A stretch of DNA of 64,000 bases from Hahella sp. HNIBRBA332 (GCF_030719035.1 NZ_CP132203.1:5598501-5662500); one strand, 5' to 3'. Shown: positions 51,804-61,202, counted from the first letter of the stretch. Translations and numbers: made by a program. The notes: generated by a model not told the origin, from the sequence alone.

Positions 51804-52982
51804 GTGAATCTACCTCTGCAATCTCATCCCGCACTATACGCCGCTTTTGATGTTTACCCTTCCGCCAAAGGCGCCGCCACACACATTCAACAGGCTGCGC
51901 AAACTTTGTTCGACGCCGCGGGCGGAGGGCTACTCTATGTGCTGGGAAATGAGCGTTTACCTCGCTTTCAACGGGAAGGCGCGGTGGAAATCCTGCGCTT
52001 CGGACGTTTGCTGGACAACTATCTGCATCGCGCGCTGGCGTACAGCGCCGAGCTGCAAGCCGTGCTGGAAGACGGGTTGCAGGATAGTCTGCAGATCGCC
52101 CAGTTCCGCGACCCATGGAGCGGTATTCCACTGGTGCGCCGCGCCACAGGACGCTATCGCACCATTTACGAGGTCAACGGCCTGCCTTCCGTGGAATTAC
52201 CCATGGCCTACCCAAAAATAGGGGCCGCCACTTTGGGGAAAATCCGCGCGCTGGAGGACGAGTGCCTGACCCGTGCGGATCGCATCGTGGTCCCCTCCGG
52301 CGTCATCCGCGACAACCTGGCGCGACGCGGCGTGGCGCCGGAGCGCGTCAGCGTGATTCCTAATGGAACGGAGCTTAACCATGGCCATGCGCGCCCCGAA
52401 GACGCGCCAAAGCGCTATATTTTATATTTTGGGGCGGTGCAGCCTTGGCAGGGACTGGATGTTTTGTTACGGGCGCTGCAAAGACTACAGGATATCCCGG
52501 ACCTGCATCTGGTGATCTGTTGTTCAGTGAAATCCCGACGCGCCAAGGGATATCAAAAACTGGCGGAAAAACTGGGCGTGGCGGAGCGGATCACCTGGCT
52601 GCATCGTCTGAACAAAGAAGAACTGGCGCCCTGGGTCAGCAACGCCTACATCAGCGTGGCGCCGCTCACAGAGTGCGCCCGCAATATCGATCAAGGATGT
52701 TGCCCGCTGAAGATTCTTGAATCCATGGGGGCGGGAGTGCCGGTAATCGCTTCCGACCTCCCCGTGGTGCGGGAGTTGGTGGAGCACCGTGAGAACGGTT
52801 ATCTGGTGGCGCCGGAACGGCCAGCGGAATTGGCTCGCGGACTGCGGGTGCTGTTGGATTATCCGGACACCGTGGCGCAAATGGGCGCGGCGGCGCAGCG
52901 CAAAATCGCGGAGGGACTGCAGTGGTCCCACGCCAATGCGGCGCTGCAACAAATTCATGTGGAACTGATATCGGGGAAGTAG
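51804..52982 (+). CDS. Glycosyltransferase family 4 protein
   Basis: This is a 392-residue GT-B glycosyltransferase starting at GTG. The N-terminal acceptor half has YAAFDVYPSAKGAATHIQQ. The C-terminal donor half has YILYFGAVQPWQGLDVLLRALQRL, WLHRLNKEELAPWVSNAYISVAPL and the E-x7-E-like nucleotide-sugar motif CPLKILESMGAGVPVIASDLPVVRELVEH. It probably transfers a sugar from a nucleotide donor to a cytoplasmic acceptor. It is the first gene of six packed within 0-11 bp of each other (51804-56903). The acceptor and product are unknown. Confidence 0.88.
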   Translation: MNLPLQSHPALYAAFDVYPSAKGAATHIQQAAQTLFDAAGGGLLYVLGNERLPRFQREGAVEILRFGRLLDNYLHRALAYSAELQAVLEDGLQDSLQIAQFRDPWSGIPLVRRATGRYRTIYEVNGLPSVELPMAYPKIGAATLGKIRALEDECLTRADRIVVPSGVIRDNLARRGVAPERVSVIPNGTELNHGHARPEDAPKRYILYFGAVQPWQGLDVLLRALQRLQDIPDLHLVICCSVKSRRAKGYQKLAEKLGVAERITWLHRLNKEELAPWVSNAYISVAPLTECARNIDQGCCPLKILESMGAGVPVIASDLPVVRELVEHRENGYLVAPERPAELARGLRVLLDYPDTVAQMGAAAQRKIAEGLQWSHANAALQQIHVELISGK

Positions 52983-53834
52983 ATGGCTAAAGCAAAGCAA
53001 CAAGGGGCGCCAGCGCCCACCCCAGAGTTGAAAAAATACCTTCGTGAAGCCATGCGCACGAAAAAACTCGAAGGGGAGTTTGGCATCGACGAATGGCTCA
53101 AGCGCATACGCTTTATGGCCGCCCGCGACAAAAGCGGGGATAACGTCAGGAAATGGATAGGCATTTCTATCGCCCTGTGGGTGGTGGGCTTTATCGGCTC
53201 CCTCGTCGCCGAGTTTCCTCCCGCCGCCGCCGGTTTTGCGGTCGCCTTCGTCTTCAGTCTCATCGCTTTCTTTACATTAAAAAGCAAGGATATTCCCAAT
53301 CGACTGCGCGATTCCGTGCTGCCTTTGCTGACGATTCTGCGCCAGGACGCCAATCCGGAAACCCCCTTGAAACTGAAAGTGGATCTGCTGGGCCCGGAAT
53401 TGCTGTCAAAGCGCGTTAACTTTGTCAAAGCCGGGAATAAATATCCCAAAGTGGAGGAATCCATGTTCAGCGATCCCTGGTTTCAAGGCAGCCTCAGCCT
53501 CGCCGATGGCAGCGTACTGAACTGGGAAGTGCTGGATATGGTGCGCCGCCGCAATATTCGCAAGCGCAACCCGCGCGGCAAAATCAAAATGAAAACCAAG
53601 TACAAGATCAAGACCCGCATGGACGTCAGCCTGAGTTACAAGAATGATCGCTATCAGGCTCAAGTCAGCCGCGGCGCAGCAGCGCCGCAGGTCAAGAAAG
53701 AAGGTGAGCGCAGAAGCGTGCTCAGATGTCGCCGCCAGGCGCCGGGCGGTTCCCGCCCAGGCGAGAAAATGCCTCTTAAAGAGTTTCTGGTCGGTGTGTC
53801 CGCGATTTATAAAAGCCTAAAACCGGTAGGGTGA
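52983..53834 (+). CDS. Unrecognised membrane protein of the glycosyltransferase operon
   Basis: This 283-residue protein has an ATG that directly follows the stop of the GT4 gene. The N-terminus is basic and helical (residues 1-55, ELKKYLREAMRTKKLEGEFG). Two membrane helices follow (about 57-75 and 79-97, GISIALWVVGFIGSLVA and GFAVAFVFSLIAFFTL). A cytoplasmic domain of about 185 residues is very rich in Lys and Arg and contains strands such as DGSVLNWEVLDMVRRRNIRKRN and KMKTKYKIKTRMDVSLSY. I recognise no family. Context suggests a role in sensing, scaffolding or exporting the operon's glycan product. Confidence 0.7.
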   Translation: MAKAKQQGAPAPTPELKKYLREAMRTKKLEGEFGIDEWLKRIRFMAARDKSGDNVRKWIGISIALWVVGFIGSLVAEFPPAAAGFAVAFVFSLIAFFTLKSKDIPNRLRDSVLPLLTILRQDANPETPLKLKVDLLGPELLSKRVNFVKAGNKYPKVEESMFSDPWFQGSLSLADGSVLNWEVLDMVRRRNIRKRNPRGKIKMKTKYKIKTRMDVSLSYKNDRYQAQVSRGAAAPQVKKEGERRSVLRCRRQAPGGSRPGEKMPLKEFLVGVSAIYKSLKPVG

Positions 53835-53838
53835 TGCC

Positions 53839-54231
53839 ATGACAAAATGTGAAGTGAAAGCCGGGTTTTTCGTACTGCGCCCATGTGAAGCCCCCTCCGC
53901 CATGCAATGCTCCATCTGTGAGCGTCCCATGTGCCTCCGGCATTCCATGCCTGTGGAAGGCGAAATGCTGTGCACTGAGTGCGGCGCGGTACAGGGCGAC
54001 AGCGACACCGGCGATGAGGAGTATTACATGGATGACGACGGCGCTATCGCCACACGCTGGTTTTACAGTTATCGCCAGCATTATTACACCGAAACCGGCG
54101 ACGCCGATATGCTGACGGAGCAGGGCTTCGGCGCCGACGAGGCGGCCGCTTTCGCCGGCGCCGCAGACATGCTGGATATGCAGGACAACATGGGCGGCGA
54201 CGATGATTCCGCCGACCTGTTCGACAGCTGA
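53839..54231 (+). CDS. Small acidic protein with zinc-ribbon-like cysteines
   Basis: This 130-residue protein lies 4 bp after the previous gene and 10 bp before the next. The N-terminal half has paired cysteines, CSICERPMCLRH and LCTECG, arranged like a zinc finger or B-box-type ribbon. The C-terminal half is strongly acidic (DDDGAIATRW, DNMGGDDDSADLFDS). No enzyme motif is seen. I do not recognise it; a metal-binding adaptor is the simplest reading. Confidence 0.65.
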   Translation: MTKCEVKAGFFVLRPCEAPSAMQCSICERPMCLRHSMPVEGEMLCTECGAVQGDSDTGDEEYYMDDDGAIATRWFYSYRQHYYTETGDADMLTEQGFGADEAAAFAGAADMLDMQDNMGGDDDSADLFDS

Positions 54232-54241
54232 AGGCGACGCT

Positions 54242-55405
54242 ATGACCGGAACCTTACTCTGGCTGACCCAGAACCACTTCCCGCAACAGGGCGGCATGGC
54301 GCAAAGCTGCGATCGTATCGTATCGGGATTGCGTCGGCGGGGCTGGCGCATTGATCTGGTCCACTTCAGCAGCAAATGGAGCGACCTGGACGCTCACCGC
54401 AAGCTGGGCGGAGTCAACATCCGCTGCCCACTGGAAGCGGACGTCAGCCATACCCTGAATCGACTTTGGTGCGCCCTGCCTCACTTAGGCGCAGACAGTT
54501 ACGACGGCGTGGTCGCTTTCGGCGGCTATGTACCGATGCTGGCGGGTCCGGTGTACTCCGCCTGGCTGCAGAAGCCGTTGTCGGTGCTGATTCGCGGCAA
54601 CGATTTTGACGCCGCGGTCTTCGATCCCAAGCGCTCCGCCGTACTGGATAAGGCGATTCGCGCTTGCGCCCGGGTGGCGGCGGTAAGCCGTGATAAAGTC
54701 ATCAAGATTCAGCATCTATGGCCAGGCGCCGCGGTGGAATGGGTCGCCAACGGCATTGATCTCGCCTCCTGGAGCCCGATTCAATCCGACTTCGAGCAGG
54801 CGCAGGCGTTGCGTCAGGAGCGCATCGGCGGCGAGGCGCGTTTGACCTTGGGCATGTTCGGCCACATCAAGCGCAAAAAAGGCGGCGACTATTTCATCGA
54901 CGCGCTGCTGCGCTCAGGTCTGGCGGACAAGGCGCACTTGCTGGTGGTGGGCGATATGGAGCCGATGCTGCAAGAGCAGCTCGAAAACGCTCCGGAGCTG
55001 GATTACAGCCATATTCCTTTCGCAGACCGTTACGCGCTGTTGCCTTACTACCTCGCCTGCGATTACGTGTGCATCCCGTCCTACTACGACGGTATGCCCA
55101 ACGTCATGCTGGAGGCGGCCGCCCTTGGCGTTCCCATGCTGGCGTCCCGCGCCGGCGGCATGGCGGACGTGCTGGAGGATAACCAGCACGGATTTTTGTT
55201 TGAACCCGGTCAGACCGACGCCTGCGTCGCCGCTATCAAGCGCGCTTTCGCCGCCGCGCCGGCGCATCGGCAAGAGATGGCCAAGGCCTGCCGCGAGCTG
55301 GCCACGCAACGCCTGAATCTGGAGGCGGAAATCAGCCGTTATGAAACCCTGTTCCGCGAGGTCATCGCCCTGGAACAGAAAGTCAGTCATCTGCACAGTC
55401 TTTGA
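54242..55405 (+). CDS. Glycosyltransferase family 4 protein
   Basis: This 387-residue protein is taken from ATG 54242 (MTGTLLWLTQNHFPQQGGMAQS) with GAAGG upstream; a longer frame overlapping the previous gene is unlikely. GT-B marks are NHFPQQGGMAQSCDRIVSGL, VAAVSRDKVIKI, LTLGMFGHIKRKKGGDYFIDAL, SYYDGMPNVMLEAAALGVPMLASRAGGMADVLE (family E-x7-E-type motif, written in part). It is distinct from the first GT4 of the operon and likely adds another sugar to the same glycan. Confidence 0.88.
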   Translation: MTGTLLWLTQNHFPQQGGMAQSCDRIVSGLRRRGWRIDLVHFSSKWSDLDAHRKLGGVNIRCPLEADVSHTLNRLWCALPHLGADSYDGVVAFGGYVPMLAGPVYSAWLQKPLSVLIRGNDFDAAVFDPKRSAVLDKAIRACARVAAVSRDKVIKIQHLWPGAAVEWVANGIDLASWSPIQSDFEQAQALRQERIGGEARLTLGMFGHIKRKKGGDYFIDALLRSGLADKAHLLVVGDMEPMLQEQLENAPELDYSHIPFADRYALLPYYLACDYVCIPSYYDGMPNVMLEAAALGVPMLASRAGGMADVLEDNQHGFLFEPGQTDACVAAIKRAFAAAPAHRQEMAKACRELATQRLNLEAEISRYETLFREVIALEQKVSHLHSL

Positions 55406-55416
55406 GGAATACCCGT

Positions 55417-56031
55417 ATGTCTCATCCGCTTTTCCAACCCTGGCGCATGCTTTGGCTGGTGTTGCTCACCGCCCTCTGGGCCCATCAGGCGGCCGCACAG
55501 TCGCTCACGGTCGAAGATGACCGCGGCGATCTGGTGGTGGAGTTCACGTTGTCCTATGACGACCTCGCCATCCGCTATCGGGATCACGGCGTCATGACAC
55601 GCCTCAGTTCCAGACTGAAGGACGACAAACGTAAATATTACGGCGCGAACGGCGCGCTGGTGGCGGAAGTCAAAAGCAAGGGCGACGACTTCAAGCTGCG
55701 GGCGGATGGCCTCAATGGCGAGATCAAAGTCAAAGGGGATATCGAAAAACTGAAAGTCGTCGTCAACGGCGATGAAAAGCGCCCGGTAAAGATCAAGGCG
55801 AAGGGCGACAAGCTCAAGGTGTATCGCGTATCAGGAGAGACGGAGATTTTTATCGGTCAGGCGCAACTGAGTCAGGACAAGAAAGAGATCAAAGTCAAAG
55901 ACGCGGACAAGGACGAACGCTATCGCATCAACGACTTCCGCCTGTCGTCCGCCTACGGCCTGCTGCTGGATGAGCGCATCCTGCCTGAGTATCGCTATAT
56001 CCTGATGGCGGAAATCCTGATGCGGCAATAG
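55417..56031 (+). CDS. Exported protein of unknown function in the glycosyltransferase operon
   Basis: This is a protein of about 204 residues from ATG 55417 with GAGGA 12 nt upstream. A signal peptide (about 10-30, MLWLVLLTALWAHQAAAQ) precedes a Lys/Asp-rich repetitive beta region (KSKGDDFKLRADGLNGEIKVKGDIEKLKV, KIKAKGDKLKVYRV, in part). The C-terminus is helical (GLLLDERILPEYRYILMAEIL). The alternating Lys-Gly-Asp strands suggest a small beta-helix or sandwich. It is presumably periplasmic and the only clearly exported product of the operon. I recognise no family. Confidence 0.7.
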   Translation: MSHPLFQPWRMLWLVLLTALWAHQAAAQSLTVEDDRGDLVVEFTLSYDDLAIRYRDHGVMTRLSSRLKDDKRKYYGANGALVAEVKSKGDDFKLRADGLNGEIKVKGDIEKLKVVVNGDEKRPVKIKAKGDKLKVYRVSGETEIFIGQAQLSQDKKEIKVKDADKDERYRINDFRLSSAYGLLLDERILPEYRYILMAEILMRQ

Positions 56032-56033
56032 CC

Positions 56034-56903
56034 ATGATCTTCTTCTACGCGCTGGGGGGCGGTCTGGGTCATATCACCCGCGCCCAGGCGCTGATTCATA
56101 CCCTTGGGCTGGATGATCCCGTCACTCTCGCGATGAGCTCCTCCTGGAACCAGACGGAGCCGCCTCTATCTCCCCAATTTCACCCGCTGCGGGCGCCCCG
56201 GGAAATCAGCAAAGATCCCGCAGGGGTGCGCCGTTGGCTGTCCGCCGCATTGGCGCAAAACTCCTATCGCCAAATTATCATCGACGCATTCCCCGGCGGT
56301 CTGTTGGGTGAATTGTGCGATTTCTCTTTTCCCGCAGGCGCGGAGCTGATCCATTGCGCCCGACTGCTGCATTGGGATCGCTACAGCGCGCTGCTAAGTG
56401 GAAGCTTGCCCCGATATCAACAGGGCTTCCGCCTGGAGCCGCTCCGCGACGATCATATGGCGGCGTTAAGCGCCTGCTGCGCCCGCATCGACTCTCTGCG
56501 ATTGAACGATCCGCCTATTGATCCTGCGCCGTATTCGTCACACGCCATGTCATCGGAACCGCCGCTGTGGCTGATAGTACACGCAGGCTCGACAGAGGAA
56601 ATTCTGGAGCTGACGGCCTTGGCCCAGGACAGCGCCGCCATGGAAAAAGTGTCCCCCAAGCTGGTGCTGCTGTCGCCTCAGCGCCCGGATGCGCTGCCCG
56701 CCGAGATCGATCATCGCTGCGTGTATCCCGCCACGCCCTGGTTCGCCAAAGCGCAGCGCATCTTCAGCGCCTGTGGCTTCAATACAGTGCGCCAATTGCA
56801 GCCATACCGGCATAAACACCGCTTCCTGCCCTTTCCCCGCCGCTTCGATGACCAGTTCGCCCGGGCCGCCGCCCTGCGTGCGGGAAGCGGGGATCCGTCC
56901 TGA
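56034..56903 (+). CDS. GT-B-fold glycosyltransferase-like protein
   Basis: This 289-residue protein starts two bases after the previous stop. The N-terminus MIFFYALGGGLGHITRAQALIH (glycine-rich loop GGGLGHITRA) is like MurG/GT28-type transferases and related UDP-GlcNAc-like glycosyltransferases. The C-terminus has LWLIVHAGSTEEILEL and IFSACGFNTVRQLQPYRHKHRFLPFPRRFDDQFARAA, recalling the donor-site segment. It is shorter than usual GT28 enzymes (about 350), with a reduced middle. It is the last gene of the six-gene operon. Confidence 0.72.
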   Translation: MIFFYALGGGLGHITRAQALIHTLGLDDPVTLAMSSSWNQTEPPLSPQFHPLRAPREISKDPAGVRRWLSAALAQNSYRQIIIDAFPGGLLGELCDFSFPAGAELIHCARLLHWDRYSALLSGSLPRYQQGFRLEPLRDDHMAALSACCARIDSLRLNDPPIDPAPYSSHAMSSEPPLWLIVHAGSTEEILELTALAQDSAAMEKVSPKLVLLSPQRPDALPAEIDHRCVYPATPWFAKAQRIFSACGFNTVRQLQPYRHKHRFLPFPRRFDDQFARAAALRAGSGDPS

Positions 56904-56968
56904 AAAAACCTTCGACTGTACTAAACTGACAACAGGTCGCGACTAACACCAAGGGAGGCTTTCGGGGG

Positions 56969-57742
56969 ATGAAGGCGCAGCATAATTTTAAACCATTGAG
57001 CTGTTCGGAGTGCATGCATGGAGCAGGTTTGAACTTCGATTTTTCCATGGCGTTCCAGCCCATCGTCAGTCTTCATGAGCGCAACGTGTACGCCCACGAA
57101 GCCCTGGTGCGAGGCGTCAACAATGAAAGCGCCGGGACCATACTGGGACAGATCGATTACAACAATCGCTACCGCTTCGATCAGGCCTGCCGGGTCAAAG
57201 CCATCGAATTGACCGCCAAACTGAACCTGAATACGCGGGTCAGCATCAATTTCATGCCCAACGCGGTGTACCGCGCCGAGCTCTGCCTTCGCACCACCCT
57301 GGAGTGCGCCAGGGTTCACAATATCCCCACATCGCGCATCATTTTCGAGTTCACTGAAGGCGAACAAATCAAGGACTTGCCTCATGTCAGCGAGATCGTT
57401 AAGGAATACAAAAAACAGGGGTTTCTGGTCGCCATCGATGATTTCGGCTCCGGCTATTCCGGTTTGAATCTGCTGGCGGAACTGGAGACCGACATCATCA
57501 AACTGGATATGCAACTGGTGCGCGAGCTGCATCATCACAAGCCGCGCCAGGCTATTATCAAAGCCATCACGGAAGTGTGCCGGGAGCTGGACATCACCGT
57601 CATCGCCGAAGGCGTGGAGACCCTGGATGAAGCCAGGGCGCTGCTGGATCTGGGGATTCATCTGCAACAGGGCTATTACTTTTCCAGGCCACAGTTTCAA
57701 TCACTGTTTCATCCGCAAGCGGATATCTTCGACGGCCTCTGA
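56969..57742 (+). CDS. EAL-domain cyclic-di-GMP phosphodiesterase
   Basis: This is a 257-residue stand-alone EAL protein with GGAGG before the ATG. The catalytic set appears complete: EALVRG, Asn in SINFMPNA, Glu in FEFTEGEQ, DDFGSGYSGLNLL, Lys in DIIKLDMQLV, AEGVET, and Gln in LQQGYYFSRP. An N-terminal pair of Cys (CSECMHG) precedes the domain and may bind a metal or sense redox. It has no membrane or sensory domain. It should hydrolyse c-di-GMP and so affect motility and exopolysaccharide, which fits the neighbouring glycosyltransferase operon and chemoreceptor. Confidence 0.93.
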   Translation: MKAQHNFKPLSCSECMHGAGLNFDFSMAFQPIVSLHERNVYAHEALVRGVNNESAGTILGQIDYNNRYRFDQACRVKAIELTAKLNLNTRVSINFMPNAVYRAELCLRTTLECARVHNIPTSRIIFEFTEGEQIKDLPHVSEIVKEYKKQGFLVAIDDFGSGYSGLNLLAELETDIIKLDMQLVRELHHHKPRQAIIKAITEVCRELDITVIAEGVETLDEARALLDLGIHLQQGYYFSRPQFQSLFHPQADIFDGL

Positions 57743-57820
57743 ATTCAGCCGTCATGGGCGAGGCGCTTGACCTGAGGCAAGATGCGGCCAGATGCAAGTC
57801 CAAAATTTCTTCATAGCGGG

Positions 57821-57826
57821 TACAAT
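57821..57826 (+). promoter_or_regulatory. Possible -10 element of the hyp operon
   Basis: TACAAT about 45 bp upstream of hypB is a good -10 match. No clear -35 lies 17 bp before it, so an activator may be needed. Confidence 0.3.
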
Positions 57827-57871
57827 GTGACGCCAACCGCCCAGTAAAGGGCTATCGAGAGGGAGACCAAC

Positions 57872-58621
57872 ATGTGCGGCGTTTGCGGATGCGGCGATGA
57901 CAACACCAGCCTCAACGGCCGTCCTCTGGCGCCGGCTCACAGTCATGCGCCGGGAATGAGTCAGACACGCATGGTGCTGATCGAGCAGGACGTCATGAAC
58001 AAGAACAACCAGTTCGCCATGGCCAATCGCGACCGCCTGGGCGCCCACCAGATCCTGGCGCTCAATCTGGTGTCCAGCCCTGGCGCCGGTAAAACAACCC
58101 TGCTGACCCGCACTATCGCCGAGCTTGAGGACGCGCTTCATATCGCCGTCATTGAAGGCGATCAGCAGACGGAGTTCGACGCCGAGCGCATCCGCGCCAC
58201 CGGCGTTGAAGCCATACAAATCAACACCGGCAAAGGCTGTCACCTGGACGCGCATATGGTGGGCCACGCTCTGGAGCGTCTGCCGCTGCCGGATCTGGAC
58301 CTGCTGTTTATCGAGAACGTCGGCAACCTCGTCTGTCCCGCCGGTTTCGATTTGGGAGAGGCCGCCAAGGTGGCTATTTTGTCCGTCACCGAGGGAGAGG
58401 ACAAACCTCTCAAATACCCGGATATTTTCCACGCTTCCCAACTCATGCTGATCAACAAAATCGATCTGGCGCCTTACGTCGACTTCGATGTGGAAAAAGC
58501 GCAGGCGTTTGCGCGGCGGGTCAATCCCGAGATCGAGATCATTCTTCTGTCCGCTAAAACCGGCGCCGGAATGGAGCAGTGGCGACAATGGCTGCAACAG
58601 CGTCTGCCCGGGAAATCCTGA
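57872..58621 (+). CDS. hypB: Hydrogenase nickel incorporation GTPase HypB
   Basis: This 249-residue protein starts MCGVCGCGDD, whose CxxCGC motif is the high-affinity nickel site. The GTPase core has SSPGAGKTTLL (P-loop), IEGDQQTEFDAERI, FIENVGNLVCPAGFDLGE (metal site Cys) and LINKIDLAPYVDFD. There is no long His-rich stretch, only a short HSHAPG, so nickel storage is probably limited. It works with HypA (encoded 33 kb upstream) to insert nickel into HoxH. It is the first gene of hypBFCDE. Confidence 0.95.
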   Translation: MCGVCGCGDDNTSLNGRPLAPAHSHAPGMSQTRMVLIEQDVMNKNNQFAMANRDRLGAHQILALNLVSSPGAGKTTLLTRTIAELEDALHIAVIEGDQQTEFDAERIRATGVEAIQINTGKGCHLDAHMVGHALERLPLPDLDLLFIENVGNLVCPAGFDLGEAAKVAILSVTEGEDKPLKYPDIFHASQLMLINKIDLAPYVDFDVEKAQAFARRVNPEIEIILLSAKTGAGMEQWRQWLQQRLPGKS

Positions 58622-60945
58622 CCCTCAGCGGTGTGGTGCAGGGCGTTGGATTTCGCCCTCACGCACATCGTCTCGCCACAACGCTTGGCGTCGTCGGCAA
58701 AGTGTGGAATCAGGGCGGAGATCTGCTGATCGACATTCAGGGGTCGCCAAGCCAGTTGCAGGCCTACAAAACGCAGCTGTTGGCGACCAAACCCACGCAG
58801 GCGCAGGTCCGCGCCTTCCATGCTCAGCCAGCGGCAGTGATTGACCATCAGAATGTCTTCGCCATCGTCGATTCCCAACCCGGCGGCATACATGGCGCGC
58901 TCCCCACTGACCTGCGTTTGTGCGCTCAATGTCTCGCGGAATTATTTGATGTCCAGAACCGTCGCCACCGATATGCCTTTATTACCTGCGCGGAATGCGG
59001 ACCTCGTTATAGCCTGATGCGACAGCCGCCGTTCGATCGCGTCCGCACCAGCATGCGCGCTTTCCAGCAGTGTCCGGATTGCCTGCAGGAATATGGCGAT
59101 CCGGCGCACCGTCGCTATCACGCGCAAACCAACAGTTGCGCCGCCTGCGGCCCAGCCTTGCAGTGGCATGACGCCAACGGGGTGTTACGCCCAAACGTCG
59201 ACCCCATCGCCGAAGCCTGGCGAGGCTTGCGTCAGGGCCAGATCATCGCCGTCAAAGGCGTAGGCGGTATTCATCTGTTGTGCGACGCAGGTTCCGCCCA
59301 AGTAGTGGCGACCTTACGCCAGCGTAAACAGCGGCCGCATAAGCCGTTCGCAATAATGGCCTTGAATCGCGCCTCACTGGCGGGCCTTGCCGCCATGGAT
59401 GATCACACGGAACACTTGCTACGGGGCCCTGATGCGCCTATCGCGTTGACGCCCAAAGGCCCTGATTGCGACAGCCGTTTACCTGGTCTCGCGCCGCAAT
59501 GCGCGGAGGTGGGAGTCATGTACCCTTATGCGCCGGCGCACTATCTGCTGTTTCATGAAGCCCTGAACCGCCCTGCGGACGCGGGCTGGCTGGAACAGGC
59601 GCACCCTCTGACCTTGGTGGTCACCAGCGCCAATCTCAGCGGCGAGCCGCTGATCACCGACAATGCGCAATGCCTGCGGGATTTGCGAGGGGTCGCTGAC
59701 GGCTTTCTGCTGCACAACAGAGATATCCTTGCGCGCAGCGACGATTCTGTCCTCCAGAACTCACAACCCGGCGTTTATATCAGACGGGGTCGCGGGCTGG
59801 CGCCCCATGTCATTGAACTGACCCACAAAGGCCCTTCGGTGCTGGCGTTCGGCGCATTTCTGAAGAACACCCTTTGCCTCAGCCAGGGCGATCGCGCTTA
59901 TGTTTCGCCTTATATCGGCGACCTGGATCGCGCCGCCGCCTGCCGCGATCTTGATCTCGCCGTGGAGCGCTTACTGGACACTCTGGCTATTCAACCCGAC
60001 GTGATCGCCTGCGACCTGCATCCTGATTTTTACAGCACCCAGGCCGCCCGTCGTTTTAGCGAGCGCCTGGGGGTTCCGCTGTTGCAGGTGCAGCATCACC
60101 ACGCCCATTGTCTGGCGACGATGGCGGAGGCGGGATTGCGGGGACCCACGCTGGGACTGGCGCTGGACGGATTGGGCCTGGGCGACGATGGCGGACTCTG
60201 GGGCGGCGAATTATTGCTGATGGAAGGCGCTGACTATCAGCGACTCGGCGGCCTGCGTCCGCTGCCGCTTCCCGGCGGCGACAGCGCCGTACGCGAACCC
60301 TGGCGTCTTGGCGTCGCCGTCTTGCTGTCACAGGGCCGAGAGAGGGACGCAGAGCGTCTGTTCGGCGCGCATCCGGGTTACGCCACCATCCATCAGATGC
60401 TGGCGAAGCACCTCAATTGTCCTCTCACCAGCAGCGCCGGCCGCTACTTTGACGCCGCCGCCGCGATCCTGGGCGTGCGCCATCACGCGGACTACGAAGC
60501 TCAGGCGGCGATGGCGTTGGAAGCGCTGTGCCGACAAACGCAGCCAGCGCCAAACGCGCCGCCCTTGTTTGAGATCACCCCGCAAGGCGCTCTGGACCTC
60601 TATCCACTGTTGGACGCTCTGATTGACTGCGAACCCCACGCCGGCGCGCGCCTGTTTCACGACGTACTGGTTCGCGGGCTGCTGGCCTGGGTGGACAACG
60701 CTCGCGACAAGACTGGCGTAAACACCATTGTGCTGGGCGGCGGCTGTTTCCTTAATCGTGTCTTACGTGAATCGCTAATGACCGAATTACCCGCGCGAGG
60801 TATGCAGGTTCACGCTCCTCGCCAATTGCCGCCCAACGACAGCGGGATCAGCCTGGGGCAGGTCTGGTATGCTTATCTCAGCGCGCCAGCGCCCAACCCA
60901 CTCTCTTTTCTTCAGACAACAACGGACCCATCCCCATGTGTCTAG
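58588..60945 (+). CDS. hypF: Carbamoyltransferase HypF
   Basis: This is a protein of about 785 residues. ATG 58588 (MAATASAREILTLSGVVQGVGFRPHA) overlaps the end of hypB; a GTG three codons earlier is possible. The N-terminal acylphosphatase domain has GVVQGVGFRPHAHRLA. Two zinc-finger pairs follow (LCAQCLAELFD, CAECGPRYS, CPDCLQEYGD, CAACGPALQW), then a YrdC-like domain (about 190-380) and a Kae1-like domain (about 400-770, QVQHHHAHCLATMAEAG, LALDGLGLGDDGGLWGGE, VLGGGCFLN). It makes the thiocarbamate used by HypE for the CN ligands of the NiFe site. Confidence 0.95.
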   Translation: MAATASAREILTLSGVVQGVGFRPHAHRLATTLGVVGKVWNQGGDLLIDIQGSPSQLQAYKTQLLATKPTQAQVRAFHAQPAAVIDHQNVFAIVDSQPGGIHGALPTDLRLCAQCLAELFDVQNRRHRYAFITCAECGPRYSLMRQPPFDRVRTSMRAFQQCPDCLQEYGDPAHRRYHAQTNSCAACGPALQWHDANGVLRPNVDPIAEAWRGLRQGQIIAVKGVGGIHLLCDAGSAQVVATLRQRKQRPHKPFAIMALNRASLAGLAAMDDHTEHLLRGPDAPIALTPKGPDCDSRLPGLAPQCAEVGVMYPYAPAHYLLFHEALNRPADAGWLEQAHPLTLVVTSANLSGEPLITDNAQCLRDLRGVADGFLLHNRDILARSDDSVLQNSQPGVYIRRGRGLAPHVIELTHKGPSVLAFGAFLKNTLCLSQGDRAYVSPYIGDLDRAAACRDLDLAVERLLDTLAIQPDVIACDLHPDFYSTQAARRFSERLGVPLLQVQHHHAHCLATMAEAGLRGPTLGLALDGLGLGDDGGLWGGELLLMEGADYQRLGGLRPLPLPGGDSAVREPWRLGVAVLLSQGRERDAERLFGAHPGYATIHQMLAKHLNCPLTSSAGRYFDAAAAILGVRHHADYEAQAAMALEALCRQTQPAPNAPPLFEITPQGALDLYPLLDALIDCEPHAGARLFHDVLVRGLLAWVDNARDKTGVNTIVLGGGCFLNRVLRESLMTELPARGMQVHAPRQLPPNDSGISLGQVWYAYLSAPAPNPLSFLQTTTDPSPCV

Positions 60946-61202
60946 CCATACCGGTGCAGGTGGAAAGCCTGCTGGACAACGACGAAGCCCTGGTGGACAT
61001 CGGCGGCCTGAAAAAACGCATCTCCCTGGCGCTGGTGGACGACGTATGCGTCGGCGATTACGTCATCCTGCATGTGGGTTACGCGCTCAGTAAAATCGAC
61101 GAGGACGAAGCCCAACGCACCCTGGCGCTTTTTGATGAGATGCAGGCGCTGCAAGAGGAGCTGGGCGCAAGTCTGGAGCCCGACGAGGGTGACCGCCAAT
61201 GA
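60936..61202 (+). CDS. hypC: Hydrogenase assembly chaperone HypC
   Basis: This 88-residue protein starts MCLAIPVQVES with the essential Cys2. It forms the HypCD complex that assembles Fe(CN)2CO and delivers it to the large subunit. It overlaps hypF by 10 bases and hypD by 4, so translation is likely coupled. Confidence 0.95.
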   Translation: MCLAIPVQVESLLDNDEALVDIGGLKKRISLALVDDVCVGDYVILHVGYALSKIDEDEAQRTLALFDEMQALQEELGASLEPDEGDRQ

